A stretch of DNA of 13,804 bases from Actinomycetes bacterium (GCA_021827225.1 JAKAXG010000041.1:1-13804); one strand, 5' to 3'. Counted from the first letter of the stretch, positions 1 through 6,222 are shown. Notes: generated by a model not told the origin, from the sequence alone. A program made the numbers and translations.

Positions 1-324
1 GCCCGCCGGGGCTCGCTCAACCTGGCCCAACTGGCCGAGGAGCTGGGAACCATCCCGTCCTGGGCCAGCCGTATCTGTGACCGTCTCGAGGCCGACGGCT
101 ACATCGAGCGTCGCCTCAACGAGACCGGCCGCCGACAGGTGACGATCAAGCTGCGCCGGCCCGGCGAGCAGCTGCTCGCCGATCTGCAGAATCGGCGGGT
201 CGCCGCCCTGGCCCCGGTCGTCGGGCGCATGACGGCGGCGGAGCGCAAGGCCCTGCTGCGTGGCCTGCTGGGCTTCGCCCGGGCGGCCGAGGGGGAGGCC
301 CTCACCGGCGAGCAGACCGCCTGA
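1..324 (+). CDS. MarR-family transcriptional regulator, 3' part
   Basis: The frame is open from the first base, so the 5' end lies outside the window; 107 codons remain. The visible part reads as a winged-helix DNA-binding domain. It starts with a helix-turn-helix (NLAQLAEELGTIPSWASRIC, about residues 7-26 of the fragment), continues into a wing with the typical pattern of Leu-x-x-x-Gly-Tyr-Ile-x-Arg-Arg and Asp/Glu-x-x-Gly-Arg-Arg, and ends in the dimerising C-terminal helices with VVGRMTAAERKALLRGLLGF. This order and spacing fit MarR. Proteins of this family usually bind palindromic operators as dimers and release DNA on binding small ligands. The ligand cannot be read from the fragment. 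The gene ends 55 bp before the sigma factor gene on the same strand, with an inverted repeat between them. Confidence 0.8.
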   Translation, partial: ARRGSLNLAQLAEELGTIPSWASRICDRLEADGYIERRLNETGRRQVTIKLRRPGEQLLADLQNRRVAALAPVVGRMTAAERKALLRGLLGFARAAEGEALTGEQTA

Positions 325-344
325 TCCGACGCCTTCGGGGCCGC

Positions 345-363
345 GTGGTCAACTCCCGACCAC
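345..363. promoter_or_regulatory. Inverted repeat upstream of sigma gene
   Basis: GTGGTC (345-350) and GACCAC (358-363) form perfect 6-bp arms around a 7-nt centre. The repeat lies in the 55-bp gap between the marR-like gene and the sigma factor gene, immediately before a GGGTA motif. It could be an operator, for example for the upstream MarR-type protein, or a weak hairpin. It lacks a T-run, so a terminator is unlikely. Confidence 0.4.
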
Positions 364-369
364 CGGGTA
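347..369 (+). promoter_or_regulatory. Candidate SigB/SigF-type promoter
   Basis: GGTC (347-350), a 14-nt spacer and GGGTA (365-369) resemble the general-stress sigma promoter pattern (GTTT or GNNT, 14-16 nt, GGGTA). The ATG of the sigma gene follows 10 nt after the -10-like element and has no Shine-Dalgarno, so transcripts from here would be nearly leaderless. Autoregulation is known for SigB/SigF-group factors; here it is inference. The -35 match is imperfect. Confidence 0.4.
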
Positions 370-379
370 GTGTTGCTAC

Positions 380-1108
380 ATGGCAAGACTCGGGTACCCG
401 CTCGTGGACGAGCGGGAGAGCGGCGCCCGCGACGCGCAGAGCCCCCCGGTACAGGTTGAGCAGTACTACGGCCTGGCCAGGGCGTTGGCCCGCCGGTTCG
501 CGTCCCGGGGCGAGAGCATGGAGGACCTCGAGCAGGTTGCCTTTCTGGCCCTGATCGGGGCGGCCGGCCGTTACCGGCCGGACCATCCGGCGGGCTTCGC
601 CAGCTACGCCACGTCGTGCATCCTCGGAGAGTTGAAGCGCCACTTCCGGGACCGCACCTGGATGATGCGGGTGCCCCGCTCCGTGCAGGAGCGGTTCCTG
701 GCCGTCAAGACGGCGAGGAACGAGCTGACCCAGACCCTCGGCTGCTCGCCGACCGTCGACCAGATCGCCAGCCACCTCCGCACCAGCGTGGAGGCCGTGC
801 TGGAGGCCATGGAGGCCGGCGACAACTACTCTCCGCTTTCGCTCGACGCCGGGTCCCGGGAGGACGGAGAGTCGGGCCTGGACGTCGGATTCCTGGACGA
901 GGGCTTCGACCGCCGTCTGGACCGCCGCGACCTCTGGGAGTCCCTCACCGGGCTGCCACCGGAGGAGCAGAAGCTGATTCGCCGTATCTACTTCGAGGGA
1001 CGCACCCAGCGGGTCGTCGCCAAGGAGCTCGGAGTCAGCCAGATGCAGGTGAGCCGCATGGTCGCCCGGACCATCAAGAAGCTCCGGCGTTCCATGGCGG
1101 CCGTCTGA
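380..1108 (+). CDS. RNA polymerase sigma factor, SigB/SigF/SigG group
   Basis: A 242-residue alternative sigma-70 factor of the general-stress/sporulation group, which directs RNA polymerase to GGGTA-type promoters. Region 2 spans about residues 25-100 and includes DLEQVAFLALIGAAGRY (core binding) and RTWMMRVPR (region 2.4, the -10 contact). Region 3 spans about 101-150 (ARNELTQTLGCSPTVDQIA). Region 4 lies at about 185-240, with the helix-turn-helix RVVAKELGVSQMQVSRMVAR. The length matches the group (about 240-270 aa), and there is no primary-sigma region 1.1 or ECF truncation. The ATG at 380 is used because it directly follows a candidate promoter; there is no clear SD, so a leaderless start is likely. 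Such factors are normally held by an RsbW-like anti-sigma kinase, and none is visible here. The nearby STAS protein could belong to that circuit. The 3' end overlaps the convergent methyltransferase gene by 35 bp. Confidence 0.88.
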   Translation: MARLGYPLVDERESGARDAQSPPVQVEQYYGLARALARRFASRGESMEDLEQVAFLALIGAAGRYRPDHPAGFASYATSCILGELKRHFRDRTWMMRVPRSVQERFLAVKTARNELTQTLGCSPTVDQIASHLRTSVEAVLEAMEAGDNYSPLSLDAGSREDGESGLDVGFLDEGFDRRLDRRDLWESLTGLPPEEQKLIRRIYFEGRTQRVVAKELGVSQMQVSRMVARTIKKLRRSMAAV

Positions 1109-2102
1109 GAGGGGAGCCGAGCGGCGCCACGCCTCTCAACCGCTTCATGGCGCCCCGTTTGAAGGCGATGAGGCGGCGTTCGAGATCGCTCAGCTGGATC
1201 TCCGGCCCCTCCTCCGCCGGGCCATCGGCGCCTGCCCAGGGCGCCGGGCTCTCGGCGGCTCGCAGCGCGGCCCGCCCGGCGGCGATCCCGGCCTGCTGGC
1301 GGTCCCGCAGGTCGGCGCCGGCCATGTCGAGGGCCCGCAGGCTGGCGAAGAACTCGAGGTCGTCGCGGGTCGTGGGATGGAAGCTGGCCAGTTCGAACTT
1401 CAGCAGGCCCAGATGGCCGAGCCTGTCCAGGATCGCCAGGAAGGACACCGGGGTGAAGACGTGGCAGTGGATGTCGACGAACTCGTCCGTGGCCAGGACC
1501 CGGTTGGCGAACTCGAACGCCATCAGGTCGGGGTCGGCGCAGTCGGTGCGGGTCACGTCCCGGTAGGCGGTCTCTCCCGACCAGATCTTCCGGGCGTCCA
1601 CTCCGTGGATGGTTCTCGATGAGAAGTCGTAGATGTGGCCGAAGCTGGGCCGGACCAACCTCCTGTGGTAGGCGTCCAGGATCGCCGACACGTCGGTGGT
1701 TCGGCGGTTGACGTCGAAGGTGAAGCGCTTGTCCGGCACGACGAGTGACAGCACCCCCCCGGTGACCAGCAGGCTGTGGATGTCGTCCAGCCAGGTGACG
1801 ATGTCGGGGATGTGCTCGATGACGTGCGAGGCGATGATGTAGTCGAACGGACCCTCGGGGGCCAGCGCCTTGGCCAGCGACTGGCCCTGCGGCAGCACGT
1901 GGTCGACCTCGACGATCTCGTCGAGCCTCGCCCTCATATGGGCGTCGTCGGCGTACTTCTGGCGCAGCGTGGCGGCGTCGGCATGATCGACGTACAACAC
2001 CGTGCCGTTCGCTCTGGATGCTATCGGGGACGCGAGCGGGCCGATCTCCAGCCCCCGCTGGCTGCGCTCGTCGATGCAGTCGAGAGCCCGTTCCCGGCCC
2101 AT
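1074..2102 (-). CDS. Class I SAM-dependent methyltransferase
   Basis: A 342-residue protein with a Rossmann-type methyltransferase domain in the N-terminal half. Motif I is GLEIGPLASP (17-26), the acidic end of strand 2 is YVDH (37-40), motif IV is FDYIIASHVIEHIPD (86-100), and the following strand is LLVTGGVLSLVVPDKR (111-126). The His-Val-Ile-Glu-His-Ile pattern is typical of the Methyltransf_11/23 group. The C-terminal half (about 130-342) is helical and ends in a basic, low-complexity tail. The substrate cannot be inferred, although relatives with LEIGPxxxP often sit near polysaccharide or glycosyltransferase genes. The ATG at 2102 has only a distant purine-rich stretch upstream, so the start is moderately certain. 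It is divergent from the STAS gene across 179 bp, and its last 35 bp overlap the convergent sigma gene. There is no visible link to its neighbours. Confidence 0.78.
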   Translation of the reverse strand: MGRERALDCIDERSQRGLEIGPLASPIASRANGTVLYVDHADAATLRQKYADDAHMRARLDEIVEVDHVLPQGQSLAKALAPEGPFDYIIASHVIEHIPDIVTWLDDIHSLLVTGGVLSLVVPDKRFTFDVNRRTTDVSAILDAYHRRLVRPSFGHIYDFSSRTIHGVDARKIWSGETAYRDVTRTDCADPDLMAFEFANRVLATDEFVDIHCHVFTPVSFLAILDRLGHLGLLKFELASFHPTTRDDLEFFASLRALDMAGADLRDRQQAGIAAGRAALRAAESPAPWAGADGPAEEGPEIQLSDLERRLIAFKRGAMKRLRGVAPLGSPLRRPPWNAGAS

Positions 2103-2244
2103 GTGACGAAGCTACCTTCAGTCGATGTGTCAACTCCAGCACCTCGAGCGGGGCCTCGGGAGCGGTGCGGGCGCCGGAGGGGCGAAAGGCCCGTTATGCT
2201 CGGCCCCGCGGCTTGAGGCGACAGGCGCATACCCAGCAAAGTCG

Positions 2245-2279
2245 GTGCCGGCAAGGCACTTCGGTCCCTCGGGGGGTCC
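2245..2279 (+). promoter_or_regulatory. Paired hairpins in STAS leader, second over the SD
   Basis: GTGCC (2245-2249) pairs with GGCAC (2255-2259). A second possible stem pairs GGTCCC (2263-2268) with GGGTCC (2274-2279), with one T-T mismatch, and includes the G-run 2271-2276 that serves as Shine-Dalgarno for the ATG at 2282. The structure is short and in GC-rich DNA, so it may be chance. If real, it would limit ribosome access to the STAS gene. Confidence 0.25.
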
Positions 2280-2281
2280 AG

Positions 2282-2665
2282 ATGACCGACCAGCTCCAAG
2301 CTCCGCTGCAGCCGAAGGCTTCGCTGCAGTTCAAGGCTTCGCTGCAGTTCAAGGGTGACACCGTCCGTCTCGCCGTCGCGGGAGAACTGGACATGGCCAC
2401 CGCCGACCAGTTCGACTGGGCTCTCACCGTGGCCACGGCGATGGCGGGGACCGCCGTCGAGGTGGACCTGCACGACCTCTGCTTCTTCGGGGGGGAGGCC
2501 GTCCACTCGCTGGTGCGCGCCCGCCGGGCGGCGAACAGGCACGGCATCGAACTGCTGGTCCTGGAGGCGCCCTCCCGGCTGCGGCGGCTGCTCGAGCTCA
2601 CCGGGACGGAGCAGGAGCTGCTCGAACCCGGTGCGCTTCGTGGAGTGGCGCAGCCCGGCGCGTAG
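2282..2665 (+). CDS. STAS-domain protein (anti-anti-sigma-like)
   Basis: A 127-residue protein. Residues about 20-117 form a STAS fold: VRLAVAGELDMATADQF (28-44) is the strand and helix typical of SpoIIAA/RsbV, followed by VEVDLHDLCFFGGEAVHSLV (59-78). In phospho-regulated family members the loop reads Asp-Ser-Ser-Gly and a serine is phosphorylated by the anti-sigma kinase. Here the loop reads Gly-Gly-Glu-Ala (70-73), so no phospho-acceptor is present. The protein may therefore be a fixed-state partner or a non-sigma STAS scaffold. The N-terminus (6-24) is made of tandem hexapeptides (see repeat). The ATG at 2282 has a G-run SD 5 nt upstream; a longer upstream reading lacks family similarity. 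The gene ends 10 bp before the DsbA-family gene, so the two may be co-transcribed. Confidence 0.8.
   Translation: MTDQLQAPLQPKASLQFKASLQFKGDTVRLAVAGELDMATADQFDWALTVATAMAGTAVEVDLHDLCFFGGEAVHSLVRARRAANRHGIELLVLEAPSRLRRLLELTGTEQELLEPGALRGVAQPGA
2297..2354 (+). repeat. 18-bp in-frame tandem repeat in STAS N-terminus
   Basis: AAGGCTTCGCTGCAGTTC occurs twice without mismatch (2315-2332 and 2333-2350). It is followed by AAGG (2351-2354) and preceded by a degenerate copy (2297-2314). The unit is six codons: QAPLQP, KASLQF, KASLQF, K. Being a multiple of three, copy number can change without a frameshift. The repeat precedes the STAS fold and probably forms a flexible or amphipathic leader. Confidence 0.9.
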
Positions 2666-2675
2666 GGTCGACGGG

Positions 2676-3410
2676 ATGAGCCCCGAACTCGACTTCTACT
2701 TCGACCCGGTCTGCCCCTTCGCGTGGATGACCAGCAAGTGGGTGCGCCTGGTGGCCGAGGACCGGGGGATGGAGGTGGGATGGCGGTTCATCTCGCTGCG
2801 GCTGCTCAACGCCGACAAGGACTACGCCACCCACTTCCCCGAGGGCTACGAGGAGGGCCACACGACCGGCCTGCGGCTGCTGCGGGTCGCCGCCGCCGTC
2901 CGGGACGGCCACGGCGAGGACGGGGTGGGCCGCTATTACCGGGCCTGCGGCGAGGCCATCTTCGACGGTGAGCCGGGCAGCCAGGCCGCCGCCCAGCGGG
3001 ACCTGGACGGCTTCGCCCGCGCCCTGCTGGGCGGGTGCGGCCTCGACCCGGGCTGTGCCGCCGCCCTCGACGACGAGGCTCACGACGCCGTGATCCAGGC
3101 CGAGACGGACCGGGCTCTGCAGCTGGCCGGCCGCGACGTCGGCACTCCCATCCTGCACTTCTCCCCGCCGGACGGCACCGCCTTCTTCGGCCCGGTGATC
3201 AGCCGTCTGCCCTCCCGCCAGGACGCCGCCCGGCTGTGGGACCACGTGACCGGGCTGGCCGACTTCGGCGGGTTCGCCGAGCTCAAGCGCAGCCTGCGCG
3301 AGATCCCCCAGCTGCGGGCCTTCGGAGTCGAGGAGGGCGAGGCCGGCCGCCAGGAGGACTGGAGCCAGGGCCGCCGGGCCGCCGCCGTGCCCGGCGCCGA
3401 CCAGCGGTAG
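2676..3410 (+). CDS. DsbA-family protein, mycothiol nitroreductase (Rv2466c)-like, single active-site Cys
   Basis: A 244-residue cytosolic protein with no signal peptide. It has a thioredoxin fold with a helical insertion, as in DsbA and kappa GST-like proteins. Residues 6-20 (DFYFDPVCPFAWMTS) hold the active site, VGTP at 155-158 carries the conserved cis-Pro, and FFGPVISRLPSRQDAARLWDH (170-190) and FAELKR (200-205) match the C-terminal part of Rv2466c-type proteins. Rv2466c is a mycothiol-dependent reductase with a CPWC motif. Here the motif is Cys13-Pro-Phe-Ala16, so the resolving Cys is missing and a monothiol or transferase-like mechanism is expected. The tail (about 215-244) is charged and not family-conserved. 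The ATG at 2676 follows the STAS stop by 10 bp. After the TAG stop the same frame stays open for 42 codons through a 27-bp repeat. Confidence 0.8.
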   Translation: MSPELDFYFDPVCPFAWMTSKWVRLVAEDRGMEVGWRFISLRLLNADKDYATHFPEGYEEGHTTGLRLLRVAAAVRDGHGEDGVGRYYRACGEAIFDGEPGSQAAAQRDLDGFARALLGGCGLDPGCAAALDDEAHDAVIQAETDRALQLAGRDVGTPILHFSPPDGTAFFGPVISRLPSRQDAARLWDHVTGLADFGGFAELKRSLREIPQLRAFGVEEGEAGRQEDWSQGRRAAAVPGADQR

Positions 3411-3423
3411 CCCTCCCGGTCCG

Positions 3424-3504
3424 CCGGGGCGCTGGACGTGCCCACCGGCGCCGGGGACCTGGACGTGCCCACCGGCGCCGGGGCGCTGTATGTGCCTACC
3501 GGCG
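3424..3504. repeat. 27-bp minisatellite, three copies, between convergent genes
   Basis: Three copies lie at 3424-3450, 3451-3477 and 3478-3504. Each has a CCGGCGCCGG palindrome at its junction, and copy 3 is the most diverged. The array starts 13 bp after the stop of the DsbA-family gene. Copy 3 contains the TAG stop of the convergent MFS gene (3496-3498). The unit is nine codons, so the array is open in several frames. In the DsbA-family frame it reads [27 protein letters not shown] before a TGA at 3537-3539. Confidence 0.92.
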
Positions 3505-5310
3505 CCGGGTTGCCGCCCCGGGCGACGGCGCCCCGGTGAGGGCCGGCGCCTCCGGTACGTCGACGCCCACCTGGTCCAGCGCCTCCGACCCGGCCAGGCC
3601 CTCGCCGTGGTGGTACTTGCCGCCTCGCAACCAGGAGGCCACGGCGGCGACCACGCAGGCCACCAGGGCGAAGTCGAACGCGGCGTGCAGGCCGTGGCCG
3701 AAGGGGCCGCTGATCAGGCTGGGAAAGAAGCTGCGGCCGGTCAGGTAGGTCGCCTGGGCGTGGGGGAGGTGGGCCAGGACTCCCGTCGGCCCCAGCAGGT
3801 TCTGGATGGGGTTGTACCCGAGGAAGGAGGCGAACAGGGTGCTCACGGCGGGCAGGCTGGCCACCCGGTGGGCGGCCGCCGCCGGCACGCCGTGGGCCAC
3901 CAGCCCGCGGTACATGGTCCCCGGCAGCGTGCCCGACAACCCGGCGATGATCAGCGTGAAGAAGATGCCCATCGACAGGACCATGGCCGAGTTCTGGAAG
4001 GTGGCCATCATGCCGGCTCCCCCGCCGCGGGCGTCGGGGGGCAGGCTGTTCATCACGCCGGCCCGGTTCGGGGAGGAGAACAGGCCCATGGCCAGGCCGT
4101 TCATCAGCAACAGCAGGGCGAACCAGATGTAGCTGAAGTTGATGGGCAGCACCTCGAGCAGGGCGAACGACGCGGCGGCCGCGATCATGCCGCTGGTCGC
4201 GAACGGCCGGGCCCCGTAGCGGTCGGACAGGAGGCCCGACACCGGCCCGGCGACGAGGAAGCCGACGGTCATGGGGACCATGTAGATGGCCGCCCACAGC
4301 GGGGTCTGGGTGAAGCTGTAGCCGTGCTGGGGCAGCCAGATGCCCTGCAGCCAGATGATGAGGATGAACATCATCCCGCCCCGCCCCAGGGAGGCCAGCA
4401 GGGAGGCGAAGTTGCCGGCGGCGAACGCCCGGATCCTGAACAGCCGCAGGCGGAACATCGGTTCGGGCACCCGGGTCTCGATCCACCCGAAGAGGACCAG
4501 CACGGCGGCTCCACCGATGAGCATGCCGAGCACGAAGGGGTTGGTCCAGCCCATCGACTGCCCGTGGTAGGGGAGGATGCCGTAGGTGATCCCGACCAGG
4601 ACGGCGATGAGCCCCACCGCGAAGGTCAGGTTGCCCCACCAGTCGATCCGGGACGGGATGCGCAGCCCGGTGTCGCGCAGCTTGAAGTAGGCCCATCCCG
4701 TCCCGAACAGTCCCACCGGGACCGAGACGAGGAACACGAGACGCCAGGACACCGGTCCCAGCAGGCCGCCCACGATGAGACCGATGAACGACCCGCCGAT
4801 GGCGGCCACGCCGTTGACCCCGAGGGCCATGCCCCGCTGGTTCTGAGGGAAGGCGTCGGTGATGATGGCCGAGGAGTTGGCGAAGAGGAAGGCGCCGCCC
4901 AACCCCTGACCGATGCGCATGATGATCAGCCAGATGGCGGCCGAGGTGCCGGTCATCCACGTCGCCGACAGCAGTATGGAGAACAGGGTGAAGACGGCGA
5001 AGCCCATGTTGTACATCCGCACCCGGCCGAACATGTCGCCAATGCGCCCGAAGCTGACTACCAACACGGCGGTGACGACCATGTATCCCATGAGGATCCA
5101 CAGGAAGTACGGAGTGTTGCCCGACGTCAGCGGGTTCAGCTTGATCCCGTCGAAGATGTTTGGCAGGGCGATCAGGATGATCGACGAGTTGATCGTCGCC
5201 ATGAGGATCCCGATGGTGGTGTTGGAGAGGGCAATCCACTTGTAGTGGGGTCCCAGGTCCCCGCTCGCCGCGGGGGAGGAAGTTCCCTCCGCTGTGCTGA
5301 CCGCTGACAT
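3496..5310 (-). CDS. MFS drug/proton antiporter, DHA2 (14-TM, EmrB/QacA-like)
   Basis: A 604-residue integral membrane transporter. After a short Ser/Ala-rich cytosolic N-terminus, the first helix begins near residue 24 ([20 protein letters not shown]). The DHA2 hallmark helix-1 motif ([20 protein letters not shown], 31-50) is clear. Motif A is [13 protein letters not shown] (88-100), motif B is [11 protein letters not shown] (131-141), and antiporter motif C lies in [19 protein letters not shown] (172-190). Length and helix count fit the 14-TM family, which exports hydrophobic cations and drugs in exchange for protons; the substrate is unknown. The ATG at 5310 has GAGGAG (5324-5319) 8 nt upstream. 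The last about 25 residues are polar and not conserved, and the stop lies inside the 27-bp repeat. Two palindromes upstream suggest control by a local-type repressor, but no TetR gene is visible in the window. Confidence 0.9.
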   Translation of the reverse strand: MSAVSTAEGTSSPAASGDLGPHYKWIALSNTTIGILMATINSSIILIALPNIFDGIKLNPLTSGNTPYFLWILMGYMVVTAVLVVSFGRIGDMFGRVRMYNMGFAVFTLFSILLSATWMTGTSAAIWLIIMRIGQGLGGAFLFANSSAIITDAFPQNQRGMALGVNGVAAIGGSFIGLIVGGLLGPVSWRLVFLVSVPVGLFGTGWAYFKLRDTGLRIPSRIDWWGNLTFAVGLIAVLVGITYGILPYHGQSMGWTNPFVLGMLIGGAAVLVLFGWIETRVPEPMFRLRLFRIRAFAAGNFASLLASLGRGGMMFILIIWLQGIWLPQHGYSFTQTPLWAAIYMVPMTVGFLVAGPVSGLLSDRYGARPFATSGMIAAAASFALLEVLPINFSYIWFALLLLMNGLAMGLFSSPNRAGVMNSLPPDARGGGAGMMATFQNSAMVLSMGIFFTLIIAGLSGTLPGTMYRGLVAHGVPAAAAHRVASLPAVSTLFASFLGYNPIQNLLGPTGVLAHLPHAQATYLTGRSFFPSLISGPFGHGLHAAFDFALVACVVAAVASWLRGGKYHHGEGLAGSEALDQVGVDVPEAPALTGAPSPGAATRRR

Positions 5311-5324
5311 GTGTTCGGCTCCTC

Positions 5325-5339
5325 GTTAGGTCGGCTAAC
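5325..5339. promoter_or_regulatory. Palindrome at MFS promoter, candidate operator
   Basis: GTTAG (5325-5329) and CTAAC (5335-5339) are perfect 5-bp arms 5 bp apart, immediately upstream of the SD of the MFS gene. CTAACTAACTA continues to 5345, adding a second overlapping half-site. On the minus strand TACGAT (5351-5346) could be a -10 element, which would put the palindrome over the transcription start. This layout is typical of repressor operators for exporters. Confidence 0.45.
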
Positions 5340-5363
5340 TAACTATCGTACCTGGACAGGAGT

Positions 5364-5375
5364 CCGACCGGTCGG
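5364..5375. promoter_or_regulatory. 12-bp perfect palindrome upstream of MFS gene
   Basis: CCGACCGGTCGG is fully self-complementary and lies about 55-65 bp upstream of the MFS start codon, near where a -35 element would be expected. It could be a second regulator site. Short CG-rich palindromes also arise by chance in this composition. Confidence 0.3.
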
Positions 5376-5443
5376 CGCCGCCCGGTCCAATCCGCCACGC
5401 CCTGCGTTCTTTCCGCCCCCCGGGCCGGATAACCCCGGCGTCA

Positions 5444-5458
5444 GAGCCGGACCGGCTC
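5444..5458 (-). terminator. Hairpin just after small membrane gene pair
   Basis: GAGCCGG (5444-5450) and CCGGCTC (5452-5458) form a compact stem immediately after the stop codon of the minus-strand gene ending at 5460. There is no T-run on the far side, so it would be a weak or Rho-assisted terminator at most. Confidence 0.3.
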
Positions 5459-5459
5459 C

Positions 5460-5879
5460 TCAGTCCTGATTGCGGTCGCAGTCATCGGGCCGTACGAGGG
5501 CGAGGACGGTGTACATCGCGCCTGAGGCGATCAGCCAGCCGCCCAGGCTGCACAGGAGCACCAACGCCGGATTGACACGGGTGAACGTGCTCTCGGCCAC
5601 GGCGGCGAACACGACCAGCGCCAGCCCACCGAGGACGGCGCCGATGGCGTCGCGGTCGGCCTTCCTAGTCCCTTCCTTCTGCTGTATGAAGGTGAGAGAC
5701 GCCGGCAGGATCGCCGGGAAGGCGAGAAACACCCCACCGATGCGGGGGCCGCCAACGCTGGAGATGATCCCGGCGACGATGGAGACGGCCGCTCCCAGGG
5801 CGAAGCGCACGGCCAACTCCTTGGGCTTGGCTTCTCGAACCCTCGAGAGCTTGGCGCTCGGGCGGACGTCAGCGACCAC
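5460..5879 (-). CDS. Small 4-TM membrane protein, DUF3147-like (second of pair)
   Basis: A 139-residue protein with a polar N-terminus (1-20) and four predicted helices at about 23-41, 46-65, 79-97 and 105-128. The motif GGPRIGGVFLAFPAILPASL (43-62) is a hallmark of DUF3147-type membrane proteins, whose function I do not know. It is a clear paralogue of the product of the gene just upstream: both share F-x-x-x-P-x-x-x-x-x-S-L, a following Glu and Lys-Ala, a Gly-rich helix, and Gly-Gly-Trp near the end. The start is a GTG at 5879 that overlaps the upstream gene by 11 nt, so translation is probably coupled. The weak SD leaves the exact start open. The pair may form a heterodimer. Confidence 0.68.
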   Translation of the reverse strand: MVADVRPSAKLSRVREAKPKELAVRFALGAAVSIVAGIISSVGGPRIGGVFLAFPAILPASLTFIQQKEGTRKADRDAIGAVLGGLALVVFAAVAESTFTRVNPALVLLCSLGGWLIASGAMYTVLALVRPDDCDRNQD

Positions 5880-6222
5880 CGATGAACACCGCCCAGTACG
5901 TCCCGAGCGCGACGAGACCCCACCCTCCGACAGAAGCGACCGACCCCCACGTGGCCTTGAGCCGAGGTATGGCGCCGACCGCCACTACGCAGCAGGCGGC
6001 CATGCCGATCCCTCCCACCACCATGCCGGTCGAGGCTTGCCGGGCCTTCTCCGCGGTTTCGAAGATCACCGTGATGGCCAGGCTGGCGATGGCGACGGAG
6101 GGAGCTGTGGCGAACAATCCGGCGAACGCCTTGGGATCGACGATCTCGGCCACTAGCGCGAACACGACCACCAATGACCCGCCGACGAGCCCTCGAAGAG
6201 CCAGGATCCCGATCTCGTGCAA
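5869..6222 (-). CDS. Small 4-TM membrane protein, DUF3147-like (first of pair)
   Basis: A 117-residue protein read from a TTG at 6222, preceded by GGAGG (6231-6227) with a short 4-nt spacer. A GTG at 6324 would add 34 residues that are hydrophilic, not family-like and without an SD. Four helices are visible: ILALRGLVGGSLVVVFALVA (6-25), about 31-53, GMVVGGIGMAACCVVAVGAI (66-85) and about 93-113. FAGLFATAPSVAIASLAIT (33-51) corresponds to the FPAI motif of the downstream paralogue, with Phe-Pro changed to Ala-Pro. The end overlaps the downstream gene by 11 nt. Tandem, overlapping, diverged paralogues suggest a two-subunit membrane complex. The role is unknown. Confidence 0.65.
   Translation of the reverse strand: MHEIGILALRGLVGGSLVVVFALVAEIVDPKAFAGLFATAPSVAIASLAITVIFETAEKARQASTGMVVGGIGMAACCVVAVGAIPRLKATWGSVASVGGWGLVALGTYWAVFIGGR

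Noticed and set aside
2229..2234. GGGTAT on the minus strand as a stress-sigma -10 for the methyltransferase gene
   Set aside because: It lies about 130 bp upstream of the start with no acceptable -35 at 14-16 bp, and such pentamers are expected by chance in this window.
2221..2281. Leader of the STAS gene as a riboswitch
   Set aside because: Short stems and a GCAAAG segment recall cyclic-di-GMP aptamers loosely, but conserved core positions and the tetraloop-receptor pattern are not present.
3080..5239. 719-codon open frame on the minus strand spanning the MFS gene and part of the DsbA-family gene
   Set aside because: It is His/Arg/Pro-rich low-complexity translation in another frame of the real MFS gene, which has clear transporter motifs. 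It stays open because GC-rich DNA has few stops and the 27-bp repeat is open in several frames.
3490..5307. 605-codon open frame on the plus strand opposite the MFS gene
   Set aside because: Gly/Gln/His/Asp-rich with no domain signature; an antisense shadow of the transporter.
5401..5459. A strong intrinsic terminator between the MFS and small membrane genes
   Set aside because: Only a short stem without a T-run; recorded as a weak hairpin instead.
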